Source of the DNA: Candidatus Microbacterium stercoravium | Lineage (GTDB): Bacteria; Actinomycetota; Actinomycetes; Actinomycetales; Microbacteriaceae | Reading direction: 5' to 3' | NCBI GenBank assembly: GCA_019117025.1 | Contig: DXAM01000140.1 | Span: 1 to 49,091, forward strand | Length of the DNA stretch: 49,091 nucleotides | Part shown: one piece after another, positions 1-8,527 of the stretch | How the letters are laid out: each line of letters begins with the position of its first letter | How positions within the stretch are numbered: position 1 is the first letter of the stretch | Made by a program: the position numbers and the translations under genes | The notes under the pieces: generated by a model | Seen by the model: the letters and a program-made list of their open reading frames with translations, nothing else | Told to the model about the DNA's origin: nothing | Database searches by the model: none

Positions 1-56
1 GCGCCTGAGCGCGGCTCGGAGCGCATCACGAGGTCGCGTCCCCTAAGCTGGTGGGC

Positions 57-129
57 GGGCCTATAGCTCAGTTGGCAGAGCATCGGACTTTTAATCCGCG
101 GGTCGCGGGTTCGAACCCCGCTGGGCCCA
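57..129 (+). tRNA. tRNA-Lys (anticodon TTT)
   Basis: The acceptor arms GGGCCTA (57-63) and TGGGCCC (122-128) pair over seven positions, with discriminator A129. The D arm GCTC/GAGC, the loop CTTTTAA giving anticodon TTT, and the T arm with GGTTCGAACCC are all present. The outermost anticodon-stem pair is a T-C mismatch. CCA is not encoded after the discriminator. A possible -10 (TAAGCT, 44-49) lies eight bases upstream of the 5' end, without a clear -35. Confidence 0.96.
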
Positions 130-134
130 CCCTT

Positions 135-165
135 CGCCCCCTTCTTTCGGGAAGGGGGCGTTTTT
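135..165 (+). terminator. Rho-independent terminator after tRNA-Lys
   Basis: A perfect 10-bp stem, CGCCCCCTTC (135-144) against GAAGGGGGCG (151-160), with a six-base loop, is followed directly by five T residues (161-165). It sits six bases beyond the mature tRNA end and faces the tail of the TauE gene on the other strand. Confidence 0.93.
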
Positions 166-180
166 CATCTCCGCCGAGCC

Positions 181-957
181 TCAGCGCAGCATCAGATACG
201 GTACGAGCGCCAGAAGCACGACGACGAGGCCGTACGTCAGCCCGCGCGTCGGCACGGAGTGAGCGATGCGCCACCCGATCACGACGCCGATGACTTCGGG
301 GATCCCGACGAGCAGCGCCAGCGGCCAGTCGATCGCGTCGAGCGAGGCATAGCCGATGCTGCCCACGAGCGCGATGATGACGCTCTGCGCCTGCGACGCG
401 GCGAGCGCCGGGAGCAGCGGCACGCCGATGGCGACCAGCACGGGAACCGCGATCATCGGACCGCCGACACCGAACAGCCCGCTGACGATGGAGATTCCGA
501 GGCCCAGAGCGATGAGCAGGGGAAGCGAGCGACGTGGGCGCGTTCGAGGCGGTCCGCCGGCGCGTGCGAGCCGGCGGTCATAGCGATCCCGATACAGCAC
601 GAGAAGGGCGACGATCGCGATGAAGCCCCCGAGCAGCGGTCCGAAGTATCTACCCGGGAGCACCGTATTGAGGAGCACGCCCGCCAGCGTGCCGGCGACG
701 GCCGAGGCGGCCAGCACGGTCGACATGCGTCGGGTGGCCGGATCGCGCAGCTGGCCGGAGCGCAGGTAGACCGCCGTTCCCATCAGGCCGGTCGCGACGT
801 GCGTGACGATCGCGGTTCCCGCGACCGCGCTGGGCGACAGGTCCGTGAGGGCGAAGAGGCCGATCGTGACGATCACGCCGCCGGGTCCCAGGGCGGCGAT
901 TCCGATGCCGCCGACGAGGCCGATGAGCACCAGCGAGTGCCAGACGAGATCGCCCAC
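181..957 (-). CDS. TauE/SafE family sulfite/anion exporter
   Basis: This is a 258-residue, very hydrophobic protein with the duplicated architecture of the TauE/SafE (DUF81) family. Each half begins with a glycine-rich membrane segment: IGIAALGPGG near residue 20, and the family-typical GLFGVGGPMIAVPVL in the second half. A short charged cytoplasmic loop (about residues 120-145) separates the halves. Family members move sulfite, sulfoacetate or other small organosulfur anions across the membrane, but the substrate cannot be read from sequence. The start is GTG at 957. It is transcribed away from the iron importer, so the 958-1055 stretch is a divergent promoter region. No linked sulfur gene is visible. 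Confidence 0.85.
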   Translation of the reverse strand: MGDLVWHSLVLIGLVGGIGIAALGPGGVIVTIGLFALTDLSPSAVAGTAIVTHVATGLMGTAVYLRSGQLRDPATRRMSTVLAASAVAGTLAGVLLNTVLPGRYFGPLLGGFIAIVALLVLYRDRYDRRLARAGGPPRTRPRRSLPLLIALGLGISIVSGLFGVGGPMIAVPVLVAIGVPLLPALAASQAQSVIIALVGSIGYASLDAIDWPLALLVGIPEVIGVVIGWRIAHSVPTRGLTYGLVVVLLALVPYLMLR

Positions 958-1055
958 GCGCGACCTCCGATGTCGTTGGCAAGCAAAGGCACCATTTTAT
1001 CGAGAGCGGGCGCCGAAAGCCGCCGCGACGGCGGAGCGCCGCGACCACAGTAGAC

Positions 1056-1085
1056 TTGATAACGATTATCAACTGCGAGTAGGGT
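1056..1085 (+). promoter_or_regulatory. Fur/Zur-type operator embedded in promoter
   Basis: TGATAACGATTATCA (1057-1071) matches the 7-1-7 Fur-superfamily consensus TGATAATNATTATCA at all but one defined position; arms TTGATAA/TTATCAA extend from 1056 to 1072. A promoter can be read as TTGATA (1056-1061), an 18-bp spacer and TAGGGT (1080-1085), so the operator covers the -35 and spacer. The first gene starts at 1131. Whether Fur, Zur or another paralog binds is not decidable from the site alone. Confidence 0.8.
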
Positions 1086-1130
1086 GGGTGCGTTCCCCTC
1101 CCCGCAGAAACCGACCAGAGGACGTTCGCT

Positions 1131-2222
1131 GTGCTCGTTGCCGCCACCGAATCCGAGGCGTCGCGGCCCGCGCCCGGAGCCGGCGTCCGATCCTCTCGCC
1201 GGCGCCGACGCGCGAGCATCCTGTTCGCCCTCGCGGTCGCCACCGCTGCGGTCTTCGTCGTCTCGCTCGGTCTGGGGCCGGTCCCGATCGCGCCGGGCGA
1301 CATCATCAGGGTTCTCGTCCGTGCGCTCGGGGGTGACGCGGACACGGTGGAGAACGGCCTCGTCATCACGCAGTTGAGACTGCCCCGAGCGTTGCTCGCG
1401 CTGCTCGCGGGTGCCGGACTCGCTGTGGCCGGAGCAGCCATGCAGGCGTACTTCCGCAACCCGCTCGCAGAACCCGGCGTGACGGGCGTCGCGAGCGGCG
1501 CGGCGGTGGGAGCCGTGACGGTGATCGTGCTCGGGGCGAGCGCCATCGGCGCCTGGGTGCTGCCGGTCGCCGCCTTCGTCGGCGCCGTGACGGTGCTCGT
1601 CGTGATTCAGCTCATCGTGCTCGCGTCGCGCGATCGCAGCCCTGTCACCGTGCTGCTGCTCGGCATCGCGATGAACGCGTTCTGCGGGGCGGTCACCGGG
1701 GCGATCGTCGCGAACGCCGAAGACTCGCAGACCGTGCGCGGAGCCCTGTTCTGGCTGCAGGGCGACCTGACATCGGCCAGTTGGCGCGATTTCGCGCTGG
1801 TCGCGGTGCCCGCCGTGCTCGGCATCGCCTGTCTGGGCGGCCTGGCCCGCGAGCTCAACGCGCTGCTGCTGGGAGACGAGACGGCAGAATCGATGGGGGT
1901 GAGCGTGACCCGCGTGAGGGCCGCCTTGCTGGTGCTGAGCGCGGTGATCGTCGGCAGCGTCGTCGCCGTCACGGGCGTGATCGGCTTCGTCGGCCTCGTC
2001 GCTCCGCACGCCGTGCGCCTGATGCTCGGATCGGACCACCGCTTCCTGCTGCCCGGTGCGGCGATGCTCGGCGGGATGTTCCTCGTCATGGCCGACACCG
2101 TGGCGCGCCTGGCACCCGGCGGCGGCGCATGGCAGACCGGGATCGTCACGGCGCTCGTGGGCGCCCCCGTGTTCGTCGTGCTCGTGCTGCGCACGCGCGA
2201 CGTCGCGAGGCGGGCCGCGTGA
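1131..2222 (+). CDS. FecCD-family ABC importer permease (metal chelate/heme type)
   Basis: The 363-residue polytopic protein belongs to the BtuC/FecCD permease family. The hallmark segment MQAYFRNPLAEPG is at residues 104-116, and the GFVGLVAPHAVRL motif, which lies before the last helices, is near residues 284-296. It is preceded by an Arg-rich cytoplasmic N-terminus (residues 20-28), and about ten helices can be counted. It starts with GTG at 1131, 45 bases after the predicted -10. It overlaps the ATPase gene by four bases (GTGA), so the permease, ATPase and binding protein are one operon. The family imports ferric siderophores, heme or cobalamin; the substrate is inferred only from the operator. 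Confidence 0.9.
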   Translation: MLVAATESEASRPAPGAGVRSSRRRRRASILFALAVATAAVFVVSLGLGPVPIAPGDIIRVLVRALGGDADTVENGLVITQLRLPRALLALLAGAGLAVAGAAMQAYFRNPLAEPGVTGVASGAAVGAVTVIVLGASAIGAWVLPVAAFVGAVTVLVVIQLIVLASRDRSPVTVLLLGIAMNAFCGAVTGAIVANAEDSQTVRGALFWLQGDLTSASWRDFALVAVPAVLGIACLGGLARELNALLLGDETAESMGVSVTRVRAALLVLSAVIVGSVVAVTGVIGFVGLVAPHAVRLMLGSDHRFLLPGAAMLGGMFLVMADTVARLAPGGGAWQTGIVTALVGAPVFVVLVLRTRDVARRAA

Positions 2223-3031
2223 GCCTCGTCGCCCGCGACCTCGGCGTGGAGCTCGACCGCCGCCGCGTGCTCTCCGGAGTGTCCGTCGAGGTGCGTTCCG
2301 GAGAGGTGCTCGGGCTGATCGGGCCGAACGGCGCGGGCAAGAGCACGCTGCTGCGGGCCCTCGGCGGGCTCGTGCGGCCCACGACCGGCGAGGTCGCCAT
2401 CGACGGATCCCGACTGACATCGCTGCGGCCGCGGGAGCGGGCCGCGCGGGTCGCCTACGTCGCGCAGGACACCGCGGCCGCGGCCGACGTCACGGCCGCC
2501 GAGCTCGTGCGGATGGGTCGATACGCGCACCGACGCCGGCTGTCCCGCTCGGATGCCGCCGATGAGGAGATCGTCCGAGATGCGCTGGAGGCGGTGGGCG
2601 TCGCGCACCTGGCCGAGCGCGCCGTGCCGTCGCTGTCGGGCGGAGAGCGGCAGCTCGTGCAGATCGCGCGTGCGCTGGCGCAGCGCGCGGTAACGCTGCT
2701 GCTCGATGAACCGACCTCGGCGCTCGATGTGCGCCACCAGCTGCGCGTGTTCGAGATCCTCCGCGCCCGCGCCGATGCCGGTGTCGGCGTCGCCGTCGTG
2801 CTGCACGACCTCAACGATGCCTCCCGCTACTGCGACCGGCTCGCCGTGCTCCACGACGGGCGCCTCGTCGCACACGGCACCCCCGAGAGCGTCCTCACCC
2901 CACAGCGGATCGCCGACGTCTACCGCATCATGGCCACGGTCGATGCCGACGCCTTCGGCTATCCGCACATCCACCCGACCGCCGCGCACCGCATGCCCCG
3001 TTCGGCGGCGCTGACAGGAAGAGCCCCATGA
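2219..3031 (+). CDS. ABC importer ATPase, FepC/HmuV type
   Basis: This 270-residue nucleotide-binding subunit carries Walker A GPNGAGKST (35-43), Q-loop AYVAQDT (79-85), signature LSGGERQ (139-145), Walker B LLLDEP (160-165) and an H-loop in VVLHDLNDAS. The start chosen is GTG at 2219. It overlaps the permease stop as GTGA and places the first strand of the domain at the N-terminus; longer in-frame extensions would lie inside the permease gene. The LHDLN form of the H-loop is typical of ferric-siderophore, heme and cobalamin import ATPases. It would energise the permease encoded just upstream. Confidence 0.92.
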   Translation: MSLVARDLGVELDRRRVLSGVSVEVRSGEVLGLIGPNGAGKSTLLRALGGLVRPTTGEVAIDGSRLTSLRPRERAARVAYVAQDTAAAADVTAAELVRMGRYAHRRRLSRSDAADEEIVRDALEAVGVAHLAERAVPSLSGGERQLVQIARALAQRAVTLLLDEPTSALDVRHQLRVFEILRARADAGVGVAVVLHDLNDASRYCDRLAVLHDGRLVAHGTPESVLTPQRIADVYRIMATVDADAFGYPHIHPTAAHRMPRSAALTGRAP

Positions 3032-4056
3032 CCGCATACTCGACCGCACCGCTTTCCTCCTCGTCGGGGCGTCGTCCGATCCGAGCCGCGATCGGCGGCC
3101 TCCTCGCACTGGGTCTCGGCCTTGCGGGCTGCTCGGCGGACACGGCCGGCGCAGAACCGGCGCGCGTCGCCGCTCCGGCTGCCTTCCCCGTCGAGATCGA
3201 CGAACCGGGGGCCGCGGAGGCCGTGGTGATCGAGGAGGAGCCGAACCGGATCGCAGTGCTCTCCCCGGACGCGGCGATCGCGCTGCACGAGATCGGCGCG
3301 ACCGAGCGTGTGATCGCGATCCCCGACGCGGCGACGAGCACGACGCTGAACCCGCACGCCGAGCAGATGGCCGACGTGGAGCATGTCATCGGCGGGCATA
3401 CGAGCCCCGAGCCGGAGCAGGTGCTCGCCTGGGATCCCGACCTCGTCGTCGTCACGGCGCGGCACACCGGCGAGCAGGACGCATCCGAGCGCCTGAGCGC
3501 CGCCGGCGTGCCCGTGCTCACCCTGATGAACGGCTGGTCCACGTCCGACGCGGTCGCCGAGAACATCGAGATCCTCGGGCGGGCGACGGGCCTGAGCGAC
3601 GCGGCCGACGCGCTCGCCGACGAGATCGTCGGGGGAGTGGCGGACATCCGGGAGCGCGCAGAGGGTGCGGGGGAGCAGCCCACCGTGGCGATCCTGAGCA
3701 ATCAGGCTCAGACCCCGTTCATCAACGCCGGGTCGTCGCTCGTTGCGGACATCGTCGCGAACGGCGGCGGGGCGAGCGCGGCCGCGCAGATCGGGATCGA
3801 CAAGACCATGCCCGTTCAGCCCGAGCAGTTGGTCGCGATGGATCCCGACTGCATCATGTTGGTCGACGTCACGGGCAAGGGCGAGGCATCGTTCGACGAG
3901 CTGCTCGCTCAGCCGGCCATCGCCGCGCTGCCCGCGGTGGCGGACGACCGCGTGGCGCTGTTCCCGGGCCGGCAGATGTACGGTCTCGCGGGCCGCGAGG
4001 TGGTCTCGGCGAGCGAGCGCGTGCTCGAGTGGCTGCATCCCGATCTCGCGGAATGA
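3028..4056 (+). CDS. Substrate-binding lipoprotein of FecCD-type importer
   Basis: The 342-residue protein has an Arg-Arg N-terminus, a hydrophobic stretch and the lipobox LAGC with Cys35, so it should be a membrane-anchored lipoprotein. The remainder fits the helical-backbone class III binding fold (PF01497): NRIAVLSPDAAIALHEIGA opens the first lobe, PEQVLAWDPDLVVV follows, and a second lobe contains PEQLVAMDPDCIMLVD. It overlaps the ATPase gene as ATGA. A Tyr in RQMYGLAG near residue 316 could be a ligand, as in heme-binding HmuT proteins, but this is speculative. Ferric siderophore, heme or a zinc chelate are all possible. Confidence 0.88.
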   Translation: MTAYSTAPLSSSSGRRPIRAAIGGLLALGLGLAGCSADTAGAEPARVAAPAAFPVEIDEPGAAEAVVIEEEPNRIAVLSPDAAIALHEIGATERVIAIPDAATSTTLNPHAEQMADVEHVIGGHTSPEPEQVLAWDPDLVVVTARHTGEQDASERLSAAGVPVLTLMNGWSTSDAVAENIEILGRATGLSDAADALADEIVGGVADIRERAEGAGEQPTVAILSNQAQTPFINAGSSLVADIVANGGGASAAAQIGIDKTMPVQPEQLVAMDPDCIMLVDVTGKGEASFDELLAQPAIAALPAVADDRVALFPGRQMYGLAGREVVSASERVLEWLHPDLAE

Positions 4057-4084
4057 CCGCTGTCGCGCGCCGCTCCGCCTCGGT

Positions 4085-4558
4085 TCAGACCCCGCCCGCG
4101 TACCCGTTCTGGCGCCACGCCTCGTACGTTGCGATGGCTGCGGAGTTCGAAAGATTGAGCGACCGCACGCCGGGGCGCATCGGGATCCGCAGACGTTCCG
4201 TGACGCGCGGATCCGTCAGCGCCTCGTCGGGCAGTCCCGTCGGCTCGGGCCCGAACAGCAGCGCGTCGCCCGGCTCGTAGGCGACGTCGGCGAACGAGCG
4301 CGACGCGTGACCGGTGAACGCGTAGATCCGTCCGGAGCCGTGCTCGGCGAGATGCGCGCACACCGCATCGAAGTCGGGGTGCACGATCACGTGCGCGAGG
4401 TCGTGATAATCGAGCCCCGCCCGGCGCAGGTGCGCATCGGAGAGGTCGAACCCGAGGGGTTCGACGAGGTGCAGCGTGTTGCCGGTGATCGCCGACATTC
4501 GGATCGCGTTTCCCGTGTTCGGCGGGATGCGGGGCTCGTAGAAGACGATGTGGAACAC
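4085..4558 (-). CDS. trmL: tRNA (cytidine(34)-2'-O)-methyltransferase
   Basis: The 157-residue protein has the usual TrmL length and SPOUT-fold hallmarks. It begins FHIVFYEPRIPPNTGNAIR, has the knot segment LFGPEPTGLP (101-110), and ends with IPMRPGVRSLNLSNSAAI (125-142). TrmL uses SAM to 2'-O-methylate position 34 in certain leucine tRNAs. The start is GTG at 4558, which puts the conserved FHIVFYEP at residues 2-9; in-frame codons further upstream would add a sequence unlike the family. It converges on the importer (28-bp gap) and diverges from gntR, with only 79 bp between starts. Confidence 0.92.
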   Translation of the reverse strand: MFHIVFYEPRIPPNTGNAIRMSAITGNTLHLVEPLGFDLSDAHLRRAGLDYHDLAHVIVHPDFDAVCAHLAEHGSGRIYAFTGHASRSFADVAYEPGDALLFGPEPTGLPDEALTDPRVTERLRIPMRPGVRSLNLSNSAAIATYEAWRQNGYAGGV

Positions 4559-4600
4559 GTTCTCGAGCGTAGTGCGAACGGGGGCCGTGCCCGCTGGATG

Positions 4601-4615
4601 TACTCTGTTGACAGT
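4601..4615 (+). promoter_or_regulatory. Probable GntR autoregulatory operator upstream of gntR
   Basis: TCTGTTGACAGT (4604-4615) matches 10 of 12 positions of the perfect palindrome ACTGTTAACAGT found before tctC. A possible -10, TACTCT (4601-4606), overlaps it, so a bound regulator would cover the promoter and start point of gntR. A second TTGAC half-site follows at 4615-4619. Confidence 0.65.
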
Positions 4616-4637
4616 TGACGACAGACGGAGGGCCAGG

Positions 4638-5294
4638 ATGCGAGACAGCGTGAGGCGCGGAGCGGCGCTCGGCGAACAGGTGGCCGACATCATCCGGCGG
4701 CGCATCGTGCACGGCGAGCTCGTGCAGGGCGATCGTCTCACGGAAGAGGGCGTCGCGGAGGAGTTCGGCGTGAGCCGTGGGCCCGTGCGCGACGCCGTCT
4801 CGCAGCTGGTGTACGAGGGACTGGTGGAGCTGCGCCGCCCGCGGGGGATCTACATCAAGGGGCTCTCGGGCGAGGACATCGAGCAGCTGTACAGCCTGCG
4901 CACCGCACTCGAGCAGCTCGCCGTGGCGCGGGCGATGGGCGCGGGCGACGAGAGCTGGAAGCCGGCGGAAGAGCTGGTCGAGCGCATGGCGCTGGCGGCC
5001 GAATCGGGCGATCACGGCGCGTTCTATCGCGCCGACGTGGCGTTCCACTCGATGTTCTACGAGCTCGCCGACCACCCGCGGCTGCTCGCGACGTGGCGCC
5101 AGTACGAGCCGACGTTCACCGCTCTGCTCGACGTGACGATCAACCATGACGAGGATCTGCACGAATCCGCGCAGTCGCATCGTGCGCTGTACGAGCTCAT
5201 CCGGTCGGGCGACGCCGATGCCGTCGCGCGCGAGCTCGACGACCATCTGCGGCGCGCCGAGGAGCGCATGCACCTCGAGCTCGACGCGCGCTGA
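4638..5294 (+). CDS. GntR family (FadR/FCD subclass) regulator of the tct operon
   Basis: The 218-residue protein has a winged helix-turn-helix at residues 10-75, with the GntR signature LTEEGVAEEFGVSRGPVRDA, and an FCD ligand-binding domain at about 80-205. The expected metal-binding set of FCD proteins is visible: Asp133, His137, His181 and His203. The ligand is therefore probably a carboxylate. The ATG at 4638 follows GGAGGGCC. It lies directly before tctCBA in the same direction, and similar palindromes precede both units. This suggests it represses itself and the transporter until the substrate binds. Confidence 0.9.
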   Translation: MRDSVRRGAALGEQVADIIRRRIVHGELVQGDRLTEEGVAEEFGVSRGPVRDAVSQLVYEGLVELRRPRGIYIKGLSGEDIEQLYSLRTALEQLAVARAMGAGDESWKPAEELVERMALAAESGDHGAFYRADVAFHSMFYELADHPRLLATWRQYEPTFTALLDVTINHDEDLHESAQSHRALYELIRSGDADAVARELDDHLRRAEERMHLELDAR

Positions 5295-5327
5295 TGCGCC
5301 GCGCGTCGTCAGGGATCCCGTCTCCCC

Positions 5328-5357
5328 GTTGACTGTTAACAGTAAACGTGTCATGAT
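5328..5357 (+). promoter_or_regulatory. tctC promoter with GntR operator
   Basis: A perfect 12-bp palindrome ACTGTTAACAGT (5332-5343) sits in a 20-bp near-palindrome (5328-5347) with one mismatched pair. It overlaps a promoter read as TTGACT (5329-5334), a 17-bp spacer and CATGAT (5352-5357). The related site before gntR suggests the same regulator binds both. Confidence 0.75.
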
Positions 5358-5400
5358 CTTCTGACCCAAGAGCAAGACCCTGCGCATTGAAGGAGCAAAG

Positions 5401-6360
5401 ATGCCCCGTTACTCCCGACTCGTCGCCAGCCTCGCGGCCGCCGGCCTCGGCGCCACCGTGCTTGCGGCATGCACGCCGGTGGAATCCGGCGACGGATCCG
5501 ACTTCCCGAACGACGACATCCGGCTGATCATCCAGGCCGACGCGGGCGGCGGATCCGACCTCTCGTCGCGCGCGCTCGCCGTCGAGCTCGAGAAGAGCCT
5601 CGACGTCAGCGTCATCCCCGAGAACATGCCCGGCGCCTCCGGTGCCAAGGCGATGGAGTACATCGCCGCACAGGATCCCGACGGATACACGATCGGCTTC
5701 GCGCCCGTCGAGATCGCCATGCTGAACACCACGCAGAACGCCGACGTGCTGCCCGAGAACTACGACTTCCTCGGGCAGATCATGAACGCGCCGGGCGTGA
5801 TCGCGGTGGGGGCGTCGAGCGGGATCGACACTCTCGACGACCTGATCGAGAAGGCGGAGGCCGGCGAGGTCACGATCTCGAACTCCGGCGCCGGATCCAT
5901 CTGGGAGGCCGCGTCGCTCGGGCTCGCGGATGCCGCGGGCGTCGAGATCACCCCGGTGCCGTACGACGGCGGCGCTCCCGCCGTCAGCGCCGCCGCGTCC
6001 GGCGAGACCGTCGCCTCGGTGTCGGGCGTCGGTGAGGCGATCGCGCAGAAGGACTCGGTCAAGATCCTCGCAGTCATGGACGAGGAGAGGCATCCCGAGC
6101 TGCCCGACGTGCCGACCGTGAACGAGGAGCTCGGCACCGACGACGTCGTCTTCGGCGGATGGGGCGGGATCTACGCACCCGTCGGACTGCCCGACGGCGT
6201 GCACGACAAGCTCGAGGAGGCGGTCAAGGCCGCCGTCGAGAGCGACTCGTACACGTCGTTCCAGGAGGACGCCGGAAACCTCGTCGTGTACCGCTCCGCC
6301 GACGAGCACCAGGCGTTCGTCGAGGAGCAGTTCGACCGGTTCAAGGAGCTGCTCGGTTGA
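5401..6360 (+). CDS. tctC: Tripartite tricarboxylate transporter substrate-binding lipoprotein (TctC)
   Basis: The 319-residue protein has the lipobox LAAC with Cys24 and the Bug/TctC fold. It starts with DIRLIIQADAGGGSDLSSRALA, contains ENMPGASGAKAMEYIAAQDPDGYTIGF, and ends with a conserved GGWGGIYAPVGLPDGVHDKLEEAV segment. TctC captures citrate or other carboxylates outside the membrane and hands them to TctA/TctB. AAGGAG (5390-5395), five bases before ATG 5401, is a strong ribosome site. The stop overlaps the tctB start as TTGA. The ligand is not readable, but the linked dapA-like gene argues for a sugar-acid-like carboxylate. Confidence 0.93.
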   Translation: MPRYSRLVASLAAAGLGATVLAACTPVESGDGSDFPNDDIRLIIQADAGGGSDLSSRALAVELEKSLDVSVIPENMPGASGAKAMEYIAAQDPDGYTIGFAPVEIAMLNTTQNADVLPENYDFLGQIMNAPGVIAVGASSGIDTLDDLIEKAEAGEVTISNSGAGSIWEAASLGLADAAGVEITPVPYDGGAPAVSAAASGETVASVSGVGEAIAQKDSVKILAVMDEERHPELPDVPTVNEELGTDDVVFGGWGGIYAPVGLPDGVHDKLEEAVKAAVESDSYTSFQEDAGNLVVYRSADEHQAFVEEQFDRFKELLG

Positions 6361-6884
6361 CCGCTGACGACACCACCGAGGCGGGCGAGGCGACCTCGCC
6401 CCGCCCGTCTCGGGCTCTCGAGATCATCACGGCGGCGATCGCCACCGCGTTCATGGCGGGCTACCTCGTCATGGCAACCCAGATCCCGCTCCGCACGGAG
6501 GGCGTCGGCGCCGCGATGACCGCTCGCACGTGGCCGAGCGTGCTCGGTGTCAGCGGGCTGATCGTCGCGATCATCCTGCTCGTCGTGGCCGTGACGCGGC
6601 CGGTTCCGGTGCGCTCCGATATCGAGCGCATCTCCGCGGGCGGGCCGCTGCGCGTCGTGCTGACGATCGTCATCTCGGCCGTATTCGTCGCCCTGTGGGG
6701 CGTGCAGTCGATCATTATGGCCGGCTACCGCATCCAGCTGTTCCCGATCGTCGCGGCGCTGTACCTCTTCGCGCTGCTGTGGGTCTACGGCCACCGCGGA
6801 TGGATCGGGCTCATCGCCTACCCGGTGGGCCTGACAGCCTTCATCTACATCCTGTTCGGAATCGTCCTGAGGATCCCGCTATGA
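6357..6884 (+). CDS. tctB: Tripartite tricarboxylate transporter small membrane subunit (TctB)
   Basis: This 175-residue protein has four predicted membrane helices in the TctB pattern. The last two run RIQLFPIVAALYLFALLWVY and GWIGLIAYPVGLTAFIYILF. The start is placed at TTG 6357, which overlaps the tctC stop (TTGA) and follows AAGGAG (6343-6348) by eight bases; no ATG or GTG start fits as well. The stop overlaps the tctA ATG. TctB is the small, poorly conserved membrane partner of TctA in secondary, sodium- or proton-driven carboxylate uptake. Confidence 0.88.
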   Translation: MTADDTTEAGEATSPRPSRALEIITAAIATAFMAGYLVMATQIPLRTEGVGAAMTARTWPSVLGVSGLIVAIILLVVAVTRPVPVRSDIERISAGGPLRVVLTIVISAVFVALWGVQSIIMAGYRIQLFPIVAALYLFALLWVYGHRGWIGLIAYPVGLTAFIYILFGIVLRIPL

Positions 6885-8527
6885 GCGCACTTCTCGACGG
6901 CCTCGGCGCGCTCGCCGACGTCTCCGTCGTCCTCTACATGATCGTCGGGCTCGCGCTCGGCTTCCTCGTCGGGGCCTTCCCCGGGATCACCGCGACGATG
7001 GCCGTCGCGCTCGCCGCGGGCTTCACCATGACGCTCGAGCCGGTGCAGGGCCTCGCGGTGCTGCTCACGATCTACGTCGCGGCGAACTTCGGCGACCGCG
7101 TGCCGTCGATCCTCGTCAACACACCGGGCACGCCCGCATCGGTGGCCACGACCTTCGACGGCTATCCCATGGCGAAACAGGGGCGCGCGGGCCTCGCACT
7201 GACGATCTCGGCCATCGTGAGCGCCGTCGGCATCCTCGCCTCGGTGGTGCTGTTCGCCGCGCTCGCGGTGCCGGTCGCGACCCTCGCACGCAACTACTTC
7301 CGGTCGCCCGAGCTGTTCTCGCTCGTCGTCTTCGGCATCGCGATCATGATCGGCATCTCGTCGAAGTCGATGCTCAAGGGCATCCTCGCGGGCGTGATCG
7401 GCCTGATGCTCGGCACCGTCGGCCTCTACAGCGCGACGAACGACCAGCGCTTCACGTTCGGCCTGCTCGACCTCGTCGACGGCCTCGACTTCATCGCCGT
7501 CATCATCGGTCTGTTCGGCATCGCCGAGCTGCTCGACCAGCTGTTCACCCACCGCGAGAGCACGGTGCGCCCGATCTCGGCGCTCGGTCGCTGGCTGCCC
7601 AACCGCAAGGAGCTGAAGCAATCGGGCCGCGCGGTCGCCGTGTCGGGCGCGGTCGGCCTCGGCGTCGGTCTCATCCCCGCCGCGGGCGGCGACATCGCCG
7701 GGCTCATCGGGTGGGACCGCGCGCGGTCGGTCTCGAAGCACCCCGAGAAGTTCGGCAAGGGATCCGTCGAGGGCATCGCCGCGTCGGACACCGCCTCGAG
7801 CGCGACGCTCGGCGGATCCCTGACGACCACCATGGCGCTCGGGATCCCCGGCGATTCCGTCATGGCCGTGATGATCGGATCGATGATCATCTGGGGCATC
7901 ACGCCCGGACCGACGCTCTTCACCGAGCGCCCCGACCTCGTCGTGTCGATCTCGGGAATCATGATCGTCGCGACCCTGCTCGCGCTCGCGCTGAGCCTGG
8001 TGCGCATGAAGGGCGTCGTCAAACTGCTCGACCTGCCGCGGCCCTATCTCTGGAGCGGCATCCTCGTCTTCTGCGTGATCGGCACGTACGCGACGTCGAA
8101 CAGCGTCAGCAGCGTGATCCAGATGCTCGTGTTCGGGGTGATCGGGCTCGGGCTGAAGCGCCTCGAGATTCCGGCCGGCCCGATCGTGCTCGGCCTCATC
8201 CTCGGCCCGCTCGCGGAGGAGAACCTCGCGCGCACGCTGCAGATCCTGCCGACCCAGCCGTTCTTCTCGGTCGTCAGCCCGATCTCGATCGTGCTGATCC
8301 TGCTCGCGGTGCTGTCGATCGTCATCCCGGCGATCCGCAACGCGCGCAAGCCGAAGGACAAGCGCGGATCCTTCGCCGACTCGGTGCTCAGCGACGAGAC
8401 GTTCGCCGACATCGAGCAGGCCCACGACGAGCTGCGGGGCACGCCCGGCATGCTCACCTCCACCATTCCGAGCGACGACGCGCGATCCGCCCGTCGCTCG
8501 CGCAACAAGAAGGGCACCAAGAAGTGA
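6881..8527 (+). CDS. tctA: Tripartite tricarboxylate transporter large permease (TctA)
   Basis: This 548-residue protein has about eleven membrane helices. Family hallmarks are GAFPGITATMAVALA (31-45), NTPGTPASVATTFDGYP (80-96) and the second glycine/proline signature LGIPGDSVMAVMIG near residue 325. The last 50 residues form a charged cytoplasmic tail with many Lys and Arg. The start ATG 6881 overlaps the tctB stop. TctA is the channel-forming subunit that moves the carboxylate delivered by TctC. The stop overlaps the GTG of the lyase gene, so transport and first catabolic step are translationally coupled. Confidence 0.95.
   Translation: MSALLDGLGALADVSVVLYMIVGLALGFLVGAFPGITATMAVALAAGFTMTLEPVQGLAVLLTIYVAANFGDRVPSILVNTPGTPASVATTFDGYPMAKQGRAGLALTISAIVSAVGILASVVLFAALAVPVATLARNYFRSPELFSLVVFGIAIMIGISSKSMLKGILAGVIGLMLGTVGLYSATNDQRFTFGLLDLVDGLDFIAVIIGLFGIAELLDQLFTHRESTVRPISALGRWLPNRKELKQSGRAVAVSGAVGLGVGLIPAAGGDIAGLIGWDRARSVSKHPEKFGKGSVEGIAASDTASSATLGGSLTTTMALGIPGDSVMAVMIGSMIIWGITPGPTLFTERPDLVVSISGIMIVATLLALALSLVRMKGVVKLLDLPRPYLWSGILVFCVIGTYATSNSVSSVIQMLVFGVIGLGLKRLEIPAGPIVLGLILGPLAEENLARTLQILPTQPFFSVVSPISIVLILLAVLSIVIPAIRNARKPKDKRGSFADSVLSDETFADIEQAHDELRGTPGMLTSTIPSDDARSARRSRNKKGTKK

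Noticed and set aside
259..1053. Long plus-strand open frame opposite the TauE gene
   Set aside because: It is an antisense shadow: the translation is rich in Arg, Asp, Glu and Gln without any motif, while the minus strand gives a clear membrane protein.
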